Shown here in pieces: positions 45,339 to 53,733 of a DNA stretch of 64,000 bases. Numbering within the stretch: position 1 is the first letter of the stretch; each line of letters starts with the position of its first letter. The notes beneath the pieces were generated by a model, which was not told where the DNA came from, searched no databases, and saw only the letters and a program-made list of their open reading frames with translations. The translations under genes and the position numbers were made by a program. Source of the DNA: Pseudoxanthomonas sacheonensis (GTDB lineage Bacteria; Pseudomonadota; Gammaproteobacteria; Xanthomonadales; Xanthomonadaceae); NCBI RefSeq assembly GCF_010093305.1, contig NZ_PDWS01000003.1:1-64000 (forward strand). Direction: 5' to 3'.

Positions 45339-45470
45339 CCGTGCTGCGTTCCGACCGTCATTCCAGCCAACGACAATGCGGCGCGCAGCCCGGCCTTCCG
45401 GCCAATCCTCCGGCAAGAGCAGGCGGGGACGGCCGGATTCGAAGATCAAACGCTCCGATAGACCGGGACG
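45339..45470 (-). pseudogene. UspA fragment B
   Basis: A piece of a universal stress protein equal to about residues 134-175 of the intact UspA gene at 59833-60681 (LSERLIFESGRPRLLLPEDW, then RRIVVGWN). No start or downstream domain remains. It lies between the convergent ends of the ArsR and LuxR genes; the rest of this 232-bp gap shows nothing. Confidence 0.8.
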
Positions 45471-45483
45471 CGCAATGCGATCT

Positions 45484-46059
45484 TCAGCTCCTGTCGACCG
45501 ATGCTGGGACCGCAGTCGGCGGAAGCAAGTCCTCCAGGAAGAAAGCCGACAACTCCGAACGACCGGCAAGGCCGGACTTCGCGTATACCGCACTGGATTG
45601 CACCCGCGCGGTTTTCTCCGTGGTGCGGCGCACGGCGGCAATGTCCTTCAGGCTCAGGCCCTTGAGCAACAGGAAGGCCACTTCCTTTTCGGCGTCCGAC
45701 AGCTGCCATTGGTCCAGCTGCCGGGCGATGGCGAGCGACAACCCTTCGACATGGTTTCTCGACTCGGCTCGCCAAGCCTCGGCCTGTCGCCGGAAGGTCG
45801 AGAAGTCACGGGCTTGCACATCCAGGCGCCGACGGAGTTCCCACGCACCGCGTAGCAGGTAGAACGCGCCGAAACACGCAGTCGCGGCAGCCACGGCTTC
45901 TGCCAGGACATGCCATGCCGTCACCCCATCCCGCAAGTCGACCAGAAGATCGACGGTGGCCAGAAGCGCGATCAGCGCAAGCACCGTTGCAGTGACGACG
46001 CGCTCCCTCGACCCAATGCCATGCCCTTGAGATGTCGCCGCATCGCTCGCTTTCGTCAT
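45484..46059 (-). CDS. Membrane-anchored LuxR-type regulator
   Basis: A 191-residue protein with two N-terminal membrane helices (about 21-42 and 49-72), a coiled-coil linker (about 73-115) and a C-terminal LuxR/GerE helix-turn-helix (about 118-175, LSDAEKEVAFLLLKGLSLKDIA). No receiver or autoinducer domain is present. It starts 28 nt downstream of the cytochrome b gene on the same strand. A membrane-tethered regulator beside a b-type cytochrome could sense redox or quinone state; that is inference. Confidence 0.85.
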   Translation of the reverse strand: MTKASDAATSQGHGIGSRERVVTATVLALIALLATVDLLVDLRDGVTAWHVLAEAVAAATACFGAFYLLRGAWELRRRLDVQARDFSTFRRQAEAWRAESRNHVEGLSLAIARQLDQWQLSDAEKEVAFLLLKGLSLKDIAAVRRTTEKTARVQSSAVYAKSGLAGRSELSAFFLEDLLPPTAVPASVDRS

Positions 46060-46086
46060 CGCTCCTGGCCTCGCCCATCGAAATCT

Positions 46087-46833
46087 TCATTCGTGCTCTT
46101 CTTCGGCCTCCTGCCCGCCCCCGTCCGCCCCACCGGATTCCTGGCTCGTTTCGCGTTCGCCGAGCTGCAGCGTCTGGCCAAACAGACCCAAGGTGCGCGC
46201 TTGCCCATCATAGTGCCGAAGCAGATAAACGACGGACAATCCCGTCAGCACAACGAACACCAGTCCGACGAAAGGACGGGTGCGCACCGCGGGTTGATCC
46301 GGGGAGGGAACCTGTTTCCTGCCCGTCACCATGCTGACTGCCAGACGGTCGCGATGCCGCAGCGCGTGTGCAACCAGTCCTCCGAGATGCATCAGAACGA
46401 CGACGAGAAATGCATTGGCCATCAACTCATGCGCCTCCTCCAGAAGTTCGCTTTCGGGACCGGTCGCCATCAGGTAGCCCGTTGCGCCCAGCCCCAGCCC
46501 AAGACAAACCATGGCCACTGCCGCCCAGCTGGAGGCCGGGTTGTGGCCGACCCAGCGCTGGGTAGTGCCGGAGAACATCCCTTTGAAGTAGGCGAACAGA
46601 GGTACTGGCCCCAAGACCAGGTCGGAGAGCCGCGCATGACGGGTCCCCACCAAGGACCAGACAAGCCGCAACAGGATGACGCCGCACATCGCCAAACCCG
46701 CCAGCATATGCAGCGGGAATCCGAGAGAGTCATCTTCGATCAGATTGGAAATGGCGAAGGCCGCCACGAAGAAACCGGCGAACAGCCAATGGAAGATGCG
46801 GGTAGGCCAATCGTAGACGAGCAAAGGACGCAT
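46087..46833 (-). CDS. Cytochrome b561-family protein
   Basis: Di-haem b-type cytochrome (PF01292, hydrogenase/formate-dehydrogenase subunit type), 248 residues. Four or five membrane helices carry His residues in WPTRIFHWLFAG, FPLHMLAG and LMHLGGLVAHALRHRDRL. An AAGGAA site precedes the ATG at 46833. It exchanges electrons with the quinone pool, but no partner dehydrogenase is next to it. The C-terminal tail is acidic (Glu/Gly-rich). The 289-bp gap upstream (46834-47122) shows no gene and no clear FNR box. Confidence 0.9.
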   Translation of the reverse strand: MRPLLVYDWPTRIFHWLFAGFFVAAFAISNLIEDDSLGFPLHMLAGLAMCGVILLRLVWSLVGTRHARLSDLVLGPVPLFAYFKGMFSGTTQRWVGHNPASSWAAVAMVCLGLGLGATGYLMATGPESELLEEAHELMANAFLVVVLMHLGGLVAHALRHRDRLAVSMVTGRKQVPSPDQPAVRTRPFVGLVFVVLTGLSVVYLLRHYDGQARTLGLFGQTLQLGERETSQESGGADGGGQEAEEEHE

Positions 46834-47122
46834 GGGAGTTCCTTGGAGAAATGGATTCGCCGAACTTTGGATGGATGACCACTGCCGCGCCATAAGGCGA
46901 ATGACCTAGCGCCAGAAGAATCAACGATTTGCGGAAAATGAATTTCGACCGCTATCGATCCATTCACGAGTCCTCGACGAATGTCCGAGGCTCGCTCGGA
47001 TGCGTACTGAGAATCACTCACTCGCATGCCGGGCGATTGGGGTAAACAGGAAAGGACGTGACCGGAGCGCGGCGCTTGATCGCCGACCACGAGGCCGCGC
47101 ACCTACGCACCAGGAATTCGTC

Positions 47123-47818
47123 ATGCACCACGCAGAACGGCATCGGAATCAGAGAATCGGATGGCTTCGCGCCGCCGTCCTCGGAGCCAATGATGGTTTG
47201 ATCTCGACCAGCAGCCTGATTGTCGGCGTCTCCGCGGCAGACGCTTCCACGCGTAGCGTACTGCTCGCTGGGCTGGCGGGACTGGTGGCGGGTGCGCTGT
47301 CGATGGCCGCCGGTGAGTACGTATCCGTCAGCTCGCAATCGGACACGGAGCGCGCCGACACGGAAAAGGAGCGCCGCGAATTGAGCGCCCAGCCGGAGGC
47401 GGAATTGCAGGAGTTGGCGGGGATTTACCGAAAGCGGGGACTCAGCGCTCCCTTGGCGCTCGATGTGGCCAAGGAACTGACGGCAGCCGATCCGCTCGCC
47501 GCTCATCTGCGGGATGAACTGGGCATCCACGAAGCCACGCTGGCTCGTCCGTTGCAGGCCGCGCTGGCGTCGGCTGCGTCGTTCTGCGTGGGTGCGGCGC
47601 CGCCCTTGGCGGTGGCTGCATTCTGGAGCGGAGGCAGCGTGACCATGGTCATCGCAATGATCTCATTGGTTCTGCTCGCAGTGCTGGGCGGCTCCGCAGC
47701 AAGCATGGGCGGGGCGCCGATCGCGCGGGGCGCGATACGGGTGATGGTATGGGGGGCGCTGGCGATGGCGATTACCGCGGGTATAGGAAAGCTGTTCGGC
47801 ACCGCGGGCCTCGCCTAG
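47123..47818 (+). CDS. VIT1/CCC1-family iron/manganese transporter
   Basis: Membrane transporter of the vacuolar iron transporter family, 231 residues with five helices. The hallmark GANDGLISTSSLIVGV is in helix 1, and AAGEYVSVSSQSDTE holds the metal-binding cytosolic segment. Bacterial members export or sequester Fe2+ or Mn2+. The ATG at 47123 follows AGGAATTCGTC; 41 upstream in-frame residues are rejected for lack of similarity. Fe2+ export under low oxygen would fit the island. Confidence 0.92.
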   Translation: MHHAERHRNQRIGWLRAAVLGANDGLISTSSLIVGVSAADASTRSVLLAGLAGLVAGALSMAAGEYVSVSSQSDTERADTEKERRELSAQPEAELQELAGIYRKRGLSAPLALDVAKELTAADPLAAHLRDELGIHEATLARPLQAALASAASFCVGAAPPLAVAAFWSGGSVTMVIAMISLVLLAVLGGSAASMGGAPIARGAIRVMVWGALAMAITAGIGKLFGTAGLA

Positions 47819-47931
47819 GGCTGCTTCATCGGAGAAGTCCCGCAACCGACGGACCGCTATCCCGTCCGCTCATCCGGGCGCGGTAAAGAACGCAACGGGA
47901 CCGCCGGAGACCTCGGATTCGGCGCCGGCAA

Positions 47932-47945
47932 TTGACCCTGATCAA
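47932..47945 (+). promoter_or_regulatory. FNR/Anr-type box 5
   Basis: TTGACCCTGATCAA in the 271-bp gap before the ferric-reductase-like gene. CAAACT lies at the class II -10 distance, which would give a leader of about 110 nt. Confidence 0.7.
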
Positions 47946-48089
47946 TGCAATGTTCGCCCGTTAACGCAAACTTGGGTGCGGAAGACACTTCGCTTGCGTA
48001 CCGGTTCCATATTGCGATGGCACTTTGGCGGCAATGGCTTTCCAGGGTCTCCGACGCGGCGATAGCGACCGATAGATAAGGTGATCATC

Positions 48090-49394
48090 GTGAAGCATGA
48101 TGCGGGCCGATTGACTGCAGCAAGACCCATTGGACCTGGATCCAGGTCGTTGGTGATTTTTCTGGTTGTGGCAAGTTTCGCGTCGATGCTGGCGGCGATC
48201 CCGACCGGCACTTGGTGGAGCACGGCAACGCTCAGTCTTGGTTCCGGGATCGCAGCGGTTTCGCTGATGGCGATGGCGGCCGTACTAGGCGCCCGCTGGA
48301 AGTGGGTCGAGTCTATTTTCGGCGGTCTGGATCGGGTCTACGAAACGCATAAATGGCTGGGCGTGTGGGCTCTGGCGTTCGGGTCGATCCATCTCGTCTT
48401 CAAGGCCGGGAATGCGGAATGGCAGACCGCTGCCATCCTGGCCCTGCCAAGCCCGACGACGCGGCTGGTACGGCAGTTGAGCTTCGTGGCGCTGATGCTG
48501 ATCGTCCTGCTGGCGCTGAACCGCAATATCCCGTACCGCGTTTGGCGCTGGTGGCACAAATTGTCCGGACCTTTGTTCCTGATAGTCATCGCGCACTGGT
48601 TGAGCTTCAAATCGCCAGTCGCGTTGGTCAGCCCGGCAGGGATATGGCTGGCGACGTTGTCGGTCCTGGGCGTGGCCGCGGCAGCGTACAAGCTGCTCCT
48701 GTATCCCTCGCTGTCGCAGCATGCCGAGTACCGCCTGCAATCAGTTTCCGCCAACGCCAGCGCCGTCCATCTTCGGCTCACGCCGGTGAGCAGGAAGATT
48801 CCCTTTGTTCCCGGACAATTCGCATTTCTCTCTTTCAAGCGGAATGGCCTGCGCGAGCCGCATCCATTCACCATCGCGAGTGCCGCCAAGGAGGATGGCA
48901 GCATCGCCTTCATGGTACGTTCGCTTGGCGACTATACGGCACGCTTGGTGAGGGAAGCCGAGCCCGGATTGACGGTAGAGGTCTATGCGCCGTTCGGGCG
49001 CTTTCAGCGCTCGCCGGATGGGAAGGCAGAGATATGGATCGCAGGCGGCGTGGGCGTGACGCCTTTTCTCGCTTGGCTGCAGGATGCGGACGAAGGTCGG
49101 TTCGAACGGGTGACGTTCTTCCACTTCTTCACTCCCGGGCGCGAGTTGCCGGAGGCGGCCGACCCACGGGTGTTGGCCGAGGAGCGCGGTGTGGAATTGG
49201 TCGACATCGCGACGGGACCCAGCGCGCCCGAGTTCCGCCGCCGCTTCGCTCAAGTCGTCGCCCAGGCTGGGCCTGCGCAAGTTCAAATCAGCTTTTGCGG
49301 TCCCAAAGGGCTGCTCAGGCAATTGCGTTCGCTGATGCGCGAAACCGGCGTGCCGGACGACCGCCTTCGCCACGAACTCTTCGAGTTTCGTTGA
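48090..49394 (+). CDS. Ferric-reductase-like transmembrane flavocytochrome
   Basis: Six-helix ferric reductase/NADPH-oxidase-like membrane domain (about 20-210), with haem His residues in YETHKWLG, GSIHLVFK, WWHKLSG and VIAHWLS. An FAD domain (HPFTIAS) and an NAD(P) domain (GGVGVTPFLAWL, FCGPKGL) follow. GTG at 48090 is preferred because AAGG lies 8 nt upstream, giving 434 residues; GTG at 48081 is the alternative. It moves electrons from NAD(P)H across the inner membrane to Fe3+ or oxygen. Proximity to VIT suggests iron redox handling. Confidence 0.9.
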   Translation: MKHDAGRLTAARPIGPGSRSLVIFLVVASFASMLAAIPTGTWWSTATLSLGSGIAAVSLMAMAAVLGARWKWVESIFGGLDRVYETHKWLGVWALAFGSIHLVFKAGNAEWQTAAILALPSPTTRLVRQLSFVALMLIVLLALNRNIPYRVWRWWHKLSGPLFLIVIAHWLSFKSPVALVSPAGIWLATLSVLGVAAAAYKLLLYPSLSQHAEYRLQSVSANASAVHLRLTPVSRKIPFVPGQFAFLSFKRNGLREPHPFTIASAAKEDGSIAFMVRSLGDYTARLVREAEPGLTVEVYAPFGRFQRSPDGKAEIWIAGGVGVTPFLAWLQDADEGRFERVTFFHFFTPGRELPEAADPRVLAEERGVELVDIATGPSAPEFRRRFAQVVAQAGPAQVQISFCGPKGLLRQLRSLMRETGVPDDRLRHELFEFR

Positions 49395-49602
49395 TGAGAT
49401 GGTCGCCGTGCCGGATGTCTGCACAGGCAGCAACGGTGTTGTCTGCCTCGATGCCGCACGCCGGCAGTTGGAAGGCTTCATGCGCACCGCAATGGCAACC
49501 GCAGAAACCCATGTGCCGGCAAGCGCGCGTCCATGGCGGAAGCGCCGCCATGGCCATCTGGCGCGTCGCAACGCTTTTTCCCGCCGCCGGGAGGGCAGTC
49601 GC

Positions 49603-50622
49603 ATGAATCCGCCAGCCGAAATACCGGTCGAGATGCGCGCGATGCTCCTCGAGCGCCCGAATTCGGCACTGGTCGAGACTCGCCGCCCCCTGCCCCTTCC
49701 GCAAGCCGGCGAGATCCGGATCCGAGTGGAGGCTTGCGGTGTCTGCCGTACCGACCTGCACATCGTCGACGGCGAATTGCCGCAGGCCGTCTATCCCATC
49801 GTGCCGGGTCATGAAGTCGTTGGCTTGGTCGATGCGTGCGGACCGGGCGTGGTCGCGTTAGAACTCGGCGAACGCGTCGGCGTACCCTGGCTGGCGCGCA
49901 CCTGCGGGTGCTGCGAATATTGCAGGCGGGGTCTCGAGAATCTCTGCGATTTCGCGGAGTTCACCGGCTGTACGCGCGATGGCGGCTATGCGACGCATTT
50001 GATCGCCAACGCGGCCTTCTGCGTACGCCTGGGGTCGCGATGGACGGATCCGGTCGCGGCTTCGCCGCTGTTGTGCGCAGGCCTGATCGGCTGGCGCGCA
50101 TTGAAGGCCGCGGGGTCTTGCGGGCGATTGGGAATCTTCGGATTCGGCGCTGCCGCGCATATCGTCGCCCAACTCGCCCGGTGGCGCGGAACCGAGGTTT
50201 ATGCGTTCACCCGGCCCGGCGACCGTTCGGCGCAGGCATTCGCAATGTCCTTGGGTGCCCTCTGGGCGGGCGATTCGGATCAGCGGGCGCCGGAGTCCCT
50301 GGATGCCGCGATCATCTTCGCCCCCGTCGGCGATCTGGTGCCCATCGCGCTCGGTTCTGTGCGCAAAGGCGGTCGCGTAATCTGCGCCGGCATCCACATG
50401 ACCGACATCCCGCGCTTCCCGTACCGTCTGTTGTGGGAGGAGCGCCAGCTGGTGTCGGTCGCCAACCTTACCCGCCATGACGCGGAAACATTCTTCGATG
50501 CGGCCGCCGGCGCAGGCGTGCATACGCAAGTACGGCGTTACGCGCTCGGCGAAGCCAATCTTGCGCTGGATGCCCTGCGCGGAGGGCGGATCCAGGGAGC
50601 TGCGGTGCTGGTGCCGGACTGA
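49603..50622 (+). CDS. Zinc-dependent alcohol dehydrogenase
   Basis: Medium-chain NAD(P)-dependent dehydrogenase, 339 residues. Catalytic zinc ligands are Cys48 (CGVCRTDLH) and His70-Glu71 (PGHEVVG); structural zinc ligands are Cys101, 104, 107 and 115. IFGFGAAAHI is the dinucleotide loop. GGGAGG precedes the ATG at 49603. It resembles AdhA-like enzymes often reoxidising NADH by reducing aldehydes. It probably belongs to the FNR-type unit starting with the flavocytochrome; the 208 bp between them shows no other gene. Confidence 0.92.
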   Translation: MNPPAEIPVEMRAMLLERPNSALVETRRPLPLPQAGEIRIRVEACGVCRTDLHIVDGELPQAVYPIVPGHEVVGLVDACGPGVVALELGERVGVPWLARTCGCCEYCRRGLENLCDFAEFTGCTRDGGYATHLIANAAFCVRLGSRWTDPVAASPLLCAGLIGWRALKAAGSCGRLGIFGFGAAAHIVAQLARWRGTEVYAFTRPGDRSAQAFAMSLGALWAGDSDQRAPESLDAAIIFAPVGDLVPIALGSVRKGGRVICAGIHMTDIPRFPYRLLWEERQLVSVANLTRHDAETFFDAAAGAGVHTQVRRYALGEANLALDALRGGRIQGAAVLVPD

Positions 50623-50672
50623 CCTCGGCGCGCGGTTCGCCTCTTCACCGGCCCATATAAACGGATATCCGG

Positions 50673-50686
50673 TTGACCTGGATCAA
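50673..50686 (+). promoter_or_regulatory. FNR/Anr-type box 6
   Basis: TTGACCTGGATCAA, identical to box 1, centred 104 bp upstream of the SDR start. The -10 match is poor here (TTCCAC). Confidence 0.7.
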
Positions 50687-50783
50687 TACCGCGCCGCCGC
50701 TGCGGGTTTCCACTGCCAGTCGGCTTACCGGTTGCGTATACGGCAATCGTCGCAATCGGCCGGCGGGCACGAGGAATCGAGTC

Positions 50784-51557
50784 ATGAATAGAGTCATGAA
50801 CAGAACCTGCATCGTCACAGGGGCCGCACTCGGGATCGGCAATGCCTGCGCCCAGCGCCTCGCCGACGAAGGAGCGAACCTGGCCCTGTTCGATGTACTC
50901 GATGAAGCCGGCCAGGCCCTGGCCGGTGAGTTGCAGGCACGCGGCGTCAAGGCCCGCTATTGGCATGTGGATGTCTCCAGCGAACGCGCAGTGCGCGAAG
51001 CGGTCGATGGCGCGGCCGCGCATTTCGGCGCGGTGCACGTGTTGGTGAACAACGCCGGCATCGCCGGCGCCAACAAGCCCACGCACGAGATCACCGAGGA
51101 AGAGTGGGACCGGGTGCAGGCGATCAACGTCAAAGGCGTGTTCTTCTGCACCAAGCACGCCATTGCGCATCTGCGCCGCGCCGGCGGCGGCAGCATCATC
51201 AATCTGTCGTCGATCTACGGCCTGGTCGGCGCGCCGGACGTGCCTCCCTATCACGCCGCCAAGGGCGCCGTGCGGCTGATGACCAAGACCGACGCGATGA
51301 TCTACGCAGCGGATCGCATCCGGGTGAACTCGGTGCATCCGGGCTATATCTGGACGCCGATGGTAAAGGAGCATCTGGCCGCCAGCGGCGCCGTGGATAT
51401 GCAGGCCGCACGCGAGGAGGTGGGCCGCTTGCACCCGCTCGGGCACATGGGCGAGCCGGACGATATCGCCTGGGGCGTGGTCTACCTTGCCTCGGACGAG
51501 TCGAAGTTCATGACCGGCGCCGAACTGGTGATCGACGGCGGCTATACGGCCCGCTGA
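50784..51557 (+). CDS. SDR-family oxidoreductase
   Basis: Classical short-chain dehydrogenase, 257 residues. TGAALGIG near 12-19, NNAG, the Ser in NLSSIYG and the YHAAK catalytic Tyr/Lys pair are all present, and the C-terminus has the usual VIDGGY. Two ATGs 12 nt apart (50784, 50796) are possible; the first has GAGGAA at good spacing. It resembles 3-alpha/20-beta-hydroxysteroid or cyclohexanol-type dehydrogenases, but the substrate cannot be told. Confidence 0.9.
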   Translation: MNRVMNRTCIVTGAALGIGNACAQRLADEGANLALFDVLDEAGQALAGELQARGVKARYWHVDVSSERAVREAVDGAAAHFGAVHVLVNNAGIAGANKPTHEITEEEWDRVQAINVKGVFFCTKHAIAHLRRAGGGSIINLSSIYGLVGAPDVPPYHAAKGAVRLMTKTDAMIYAADRIRVNSVHPGYIWTPMVKEHLAASGAVDMQAAREEVGRLHPLGHMGEPDDIAWGVVYLASDESKFMTGAELVIDGGYTAR

Positions 51558-51664
51558 CGAAAGACGATCCCTGACCGCGGACGGCGTTCACCGGCATGGC
51601 GTGCCTGGATTCGGAACTCGCCGGCGAATCCGATGCGGCGCGGGAATTCCGCCGATGCCGTCAG

Positions 51665-52165
51665 TCACCACGCGCTGTCCTTGATCCCGATCCGGAAAGC
51701 GATGCGGTTCACCGCCAGGTCGCCGATGAAAGTGACGGCGAGGATAAGCGATACATCCAGCCAGGACAGCCTGGCCCAGGGCCCGACCAACGCCAGCGCG
51801 CCGATCGGAAAATCGAGCTGATCGAAGGGCACCCACGGCACTCCGGCCGCGACGCCCAGGCGCCGCTTGAACAGGCTCTTCAGGCAATCGCCCGCCATCG
51901 CTCCGACGCCGAAACCCAATCCCAGCAACGGCCAGTACGCATAGTCGACCAGGCCGAACGGCGCATCGATAGCCGCCTGCGCAGCGGTGGCTAGGATGCC
52001 GGCAACCACGCCCATCATCGCGCCGGCTACCGTCTTGTGGCTGCCGAGCAAACGTTCATGGATCGGCCTATTCCAACCTGGCCAATAGCGCGCGAACGGC
52101 GGCGCCATGTTCGCCAGATAGGCGGGCGCCATGAAGTAAAGCAGCTCGAGCAGTCTGATGGTCAA
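51665..52165 (-). CDS. CarS-like (CDP-archaeol synthase family) membrane protein
   Basis: Membrane protein of the DUF46/CarS group, about 166 residues and four to five helices. GSHKTVAGAMMG and GDCLKSLFKRRLG match the CDP-alcohol binding motifs of CarS and CdsA. TTG at 52165 is proposed: it overlaps the preceding stop as TTGA and keeps the first helix (LLELLYFMAPAYLAN) whole; ATG at 52132 would cut it. Bacterial members are unexplained; cytidylyl transfer to a lipid phosphate is the family reaction. Confidence 0.78.
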   Translation of the reverse strand: MTIRLLELLYFMAPAYLANMAPPFARYWPGWNRPIHERLLGSHKTVAGAMMGVVAGILATAAQAAIDAPFGLVDYAYWPLLGLGFGVGAMAGDCLKSLFKRRLGVAAGVPWVPFDQLDFPIGALALVGPWARLSWLDVSLILAVTFIGDLAVNRIAFRIGIKDSAW

Positions 52166-52590
52166 ATCGGCAGGTGGTCCAGAATGGTCTGCGCATCCGC
52201 CTGGGTCAGGTCCTTGGGCAGCCCGGTGGTTACGCAAGCGCGGACGTGCTTGTTCAATGCGGCGTTGAGCGTGCCCAGGAAACGCGCTGGCGCGATCAGC
52301 ACGACATTCCCATAACGGTGGTCCAGGCGGCCTTGCTCCAGTACATCGTTCAGTTCGCGTGCGAACGCCTCGGCGCTCTTCTGCCGGAGACTGGTATGCG
52401 GCTCGATGCTGTGCCGGCCATGGCCGAAGCTGTCGTGGGTGCTTGGTGGCCGGTCCCGCGACAATTCGCGGCCGCTTGCCGCGCCCTCGGGATTGACGCG
52501 ATCCTCGAGCTCGACGATCGAATGGTCCTTTTCAACCGCGAACAGTCTCGCTTTGGCGCCATCGGCGACCAGTATCCAGGTGGCGGACAT
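52162..52590 (-). CDS. Host attachment protein family (AtsA-like)
   Basis: A 142-residue protein of the bacterial host-attachment family named from an Agrobacterium factor. TWILVADGAKARLF opens the fold, and the C-terminal half (NVVLIAPARFLGTLNAAL) resembles eRF1/Pelota central domains. ATG at 52590 is likely; 52593 and 52602 are also in frame. Members often occur with UspA and other hypoxia genes, so the family name probably misleads. FNR-type box 8 is in its promoter. Confidence 0.87.
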   Translation of the reverse strand: MSATWILVADGAKARLFAVEKDHSIVELEDRVNPEGAASGRELSRDRPPSTHDSFGHGRHSIEPHTSLRQKSAEAFARELNDVLEQGRLDHRYGNVVLIAPARFLGTLNAALNKHVRACVTTGLPKDLTQADAQTILDHLPI

Positions 52591-52647
52591 CATTCTTCTC
52601 ATGGAAATGAAGAGAAGACCAGTATTCCTCCGGGATCCCAAGCCATG

Positions 52648-52661
52648 TTGATCTTCGTCAA
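52648..52661 (-). promoter_or_regulatory. FNR/Anr-type box 8
   Basis: On the minus strand TTGACGAAGATCAA, centred 65 bp upstream of the host-attachment ATG. AATACT lies at the class II -10 position, giving a 23-nt leader. It abuts UspA fragment C. Confidence 0.7.
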
Positions 52662-52679
52662 CGTATTCCGGGAACCGAC

Positions 52680-52812
52680 GATCGGCCGCGCCGCTTCCCG
52701 ACCGCCATTCCAACCAACGACGATGCGGCGCGCAGGCCGGTCTACCGGCCAATCTTCCGGCAGGAACAAGCAGGGATGGCCGGATTCAAAGATCAAGCGT
52801 TCCGATAAACCG
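52680..52812 (-). pseudogene. UspA fragment C
   Basis: Encodes a stretch (GLSERLIFESGHPCLFLPED, then RRIVVGWNGGREAAR) homologous to about residues 133-174 of the intact UspA gene at 59833-60681. It runs straight into the promoter of the host-attachment gene, as if a deletion removed the C-terminal half. Confidence 0.82.
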
Positions 52813-53064
52813 AATCGCCGACTCCAGCAGCGTCCTGCACCCTTGCTCAAGGTTAACGAAGACAACGGATGTGCAAAGTCTCCACCCACAGCCGACCCAC
52901 CGATTCTCGGTTAGCGAGCTGCAGCTGCAGCAGGGGTAGAAACTGAGCACTCATCCTGGCTCAAAATCCCGTAGCTGAACCGCGACAATTTTCTGCCGAA
53001 AATCTAACCGGCTTTTTACTTGCGGCTAATTGAGCCTTAATCCAACGCCGCCAAGCTGCGCGGC

Positions 53065-53733
53065 ATGTCTTGGATCCCCACCTCAATACTTGCCCCGCTT
53101 CCTGGCCGTTTTGCTCACGCCAGCCTGGTTTCGTCGAACGATCCACAGCGCCCCGCAGTCGAAGAGTTCATCAGGAAGATCTATCGGGAGCGATATGAGG
53201 CCTCGTTGCACAGCTTTCTCCCGCACCTGCTGGCGTATCGCGACACCGATGGGAATATGCTTGCCGCGGTAGGATTACGGCTAGGCAGCGAGGGAGACCT
53301 GTTCGTAGAGCAATACCTTGATGGCCGCGCGGAACATGTGATCGCTCAACGCCAAATCGCCAATGTCCCGCGCACGGCGCTCGCCGAAGTCGGAAATTTC
53401 GCCGCATTAACGCCTGGAACGGCACGCGAGCTGATTCTGCAGCTCACTTGTACCTTGCATTCCGCGCATGTCCGCTGGGTATTGTTCGCCGCGACCAAGC
53501 AACTTCGCAACGCATTCGACCGCCTGCACTTGTCCACGATCGAACTGGCCGAAGCCAGAGCGGATCGACTGGGCGGCGACCGGCTGCAATGGGGGCGCTA
53601 CTACGACTCCGAGCCTCGGGTCATGTGCGGCAACGTAGTCTCCGGGCATGCCTACCTCCAGCAACAACTGAAGTTGGATGCCGCGGACAGCCCAGTTCAA
53701 CACATCAAGCCGGCTCTGGCAGGTGCACTGTGA
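53065..53733 (+). CDS. Thermostable-hemolysin-family protein (T_hemolysin)
   Basis: A 222-residue protein of the PF12261 family, named after Vibrio delta-VPH. FIRKIYRERYEASLHSFLPH, the EQYLD segment, EVGNFA and the RWVLFAATKQLRNAFDRL region are its conserved blocks. No signal peptide or membrane segment is present, so a secreted pore is unlikely. The compact alpha/beta fold has been likened to GNAT acyltransferases and LuxI-type synthases; that is recollection, not shown here. The stop overlaps the next start (GTGA). First gene of a four-gene biosynthetic-looking unit. Confidence 0.85.
   Translation: MSWIPTSILAPLPGRFAHASLVSSNDPQRPAVEEFIRKIYRERYEASLHSFLPHLLAYRDTDGNMLAAVGLRLGSEGDLFVEQYLDGRAEHVIAQRQIANVPRTALAEVGNFAALTPGTARELILQLTCTLHSAHVRWVLFAATKQLRNAFDRLHLSTIELAEARADRLGGDRLQWGRYYDSEPRVMCGNVVSGHAYLQQQLKLDAADSPVQHIKPALAGAL

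Larger units (their letters stand above)
52591..53064. other. Intergenic gap with UspA fragment, FNR box and AT-rich palindrome
   Basis: No intact gene is seen in these 474 bp. From left to right it holds FNR-type box 8, UspA fragment C, about 170 bp without features, and an inverted repeat ATTTTCTGCCGAAAAT (52988-53003). The repeat lies 62 bp before the hemolysin-family gene and may be an operator. Confidence 0.7.

Noticed and set aside
46834..47122. FNR-type box before cytochrome b561 or VIT
   Set aside because: Only scattered half-sites such as TTGAT without a partner at the right spacing.
53065..53733. A true secreted hemolysin
   Set aside because: No signal peptide, no membrane segment, and translational coupling to metabolic enzymes; the family name is historical.
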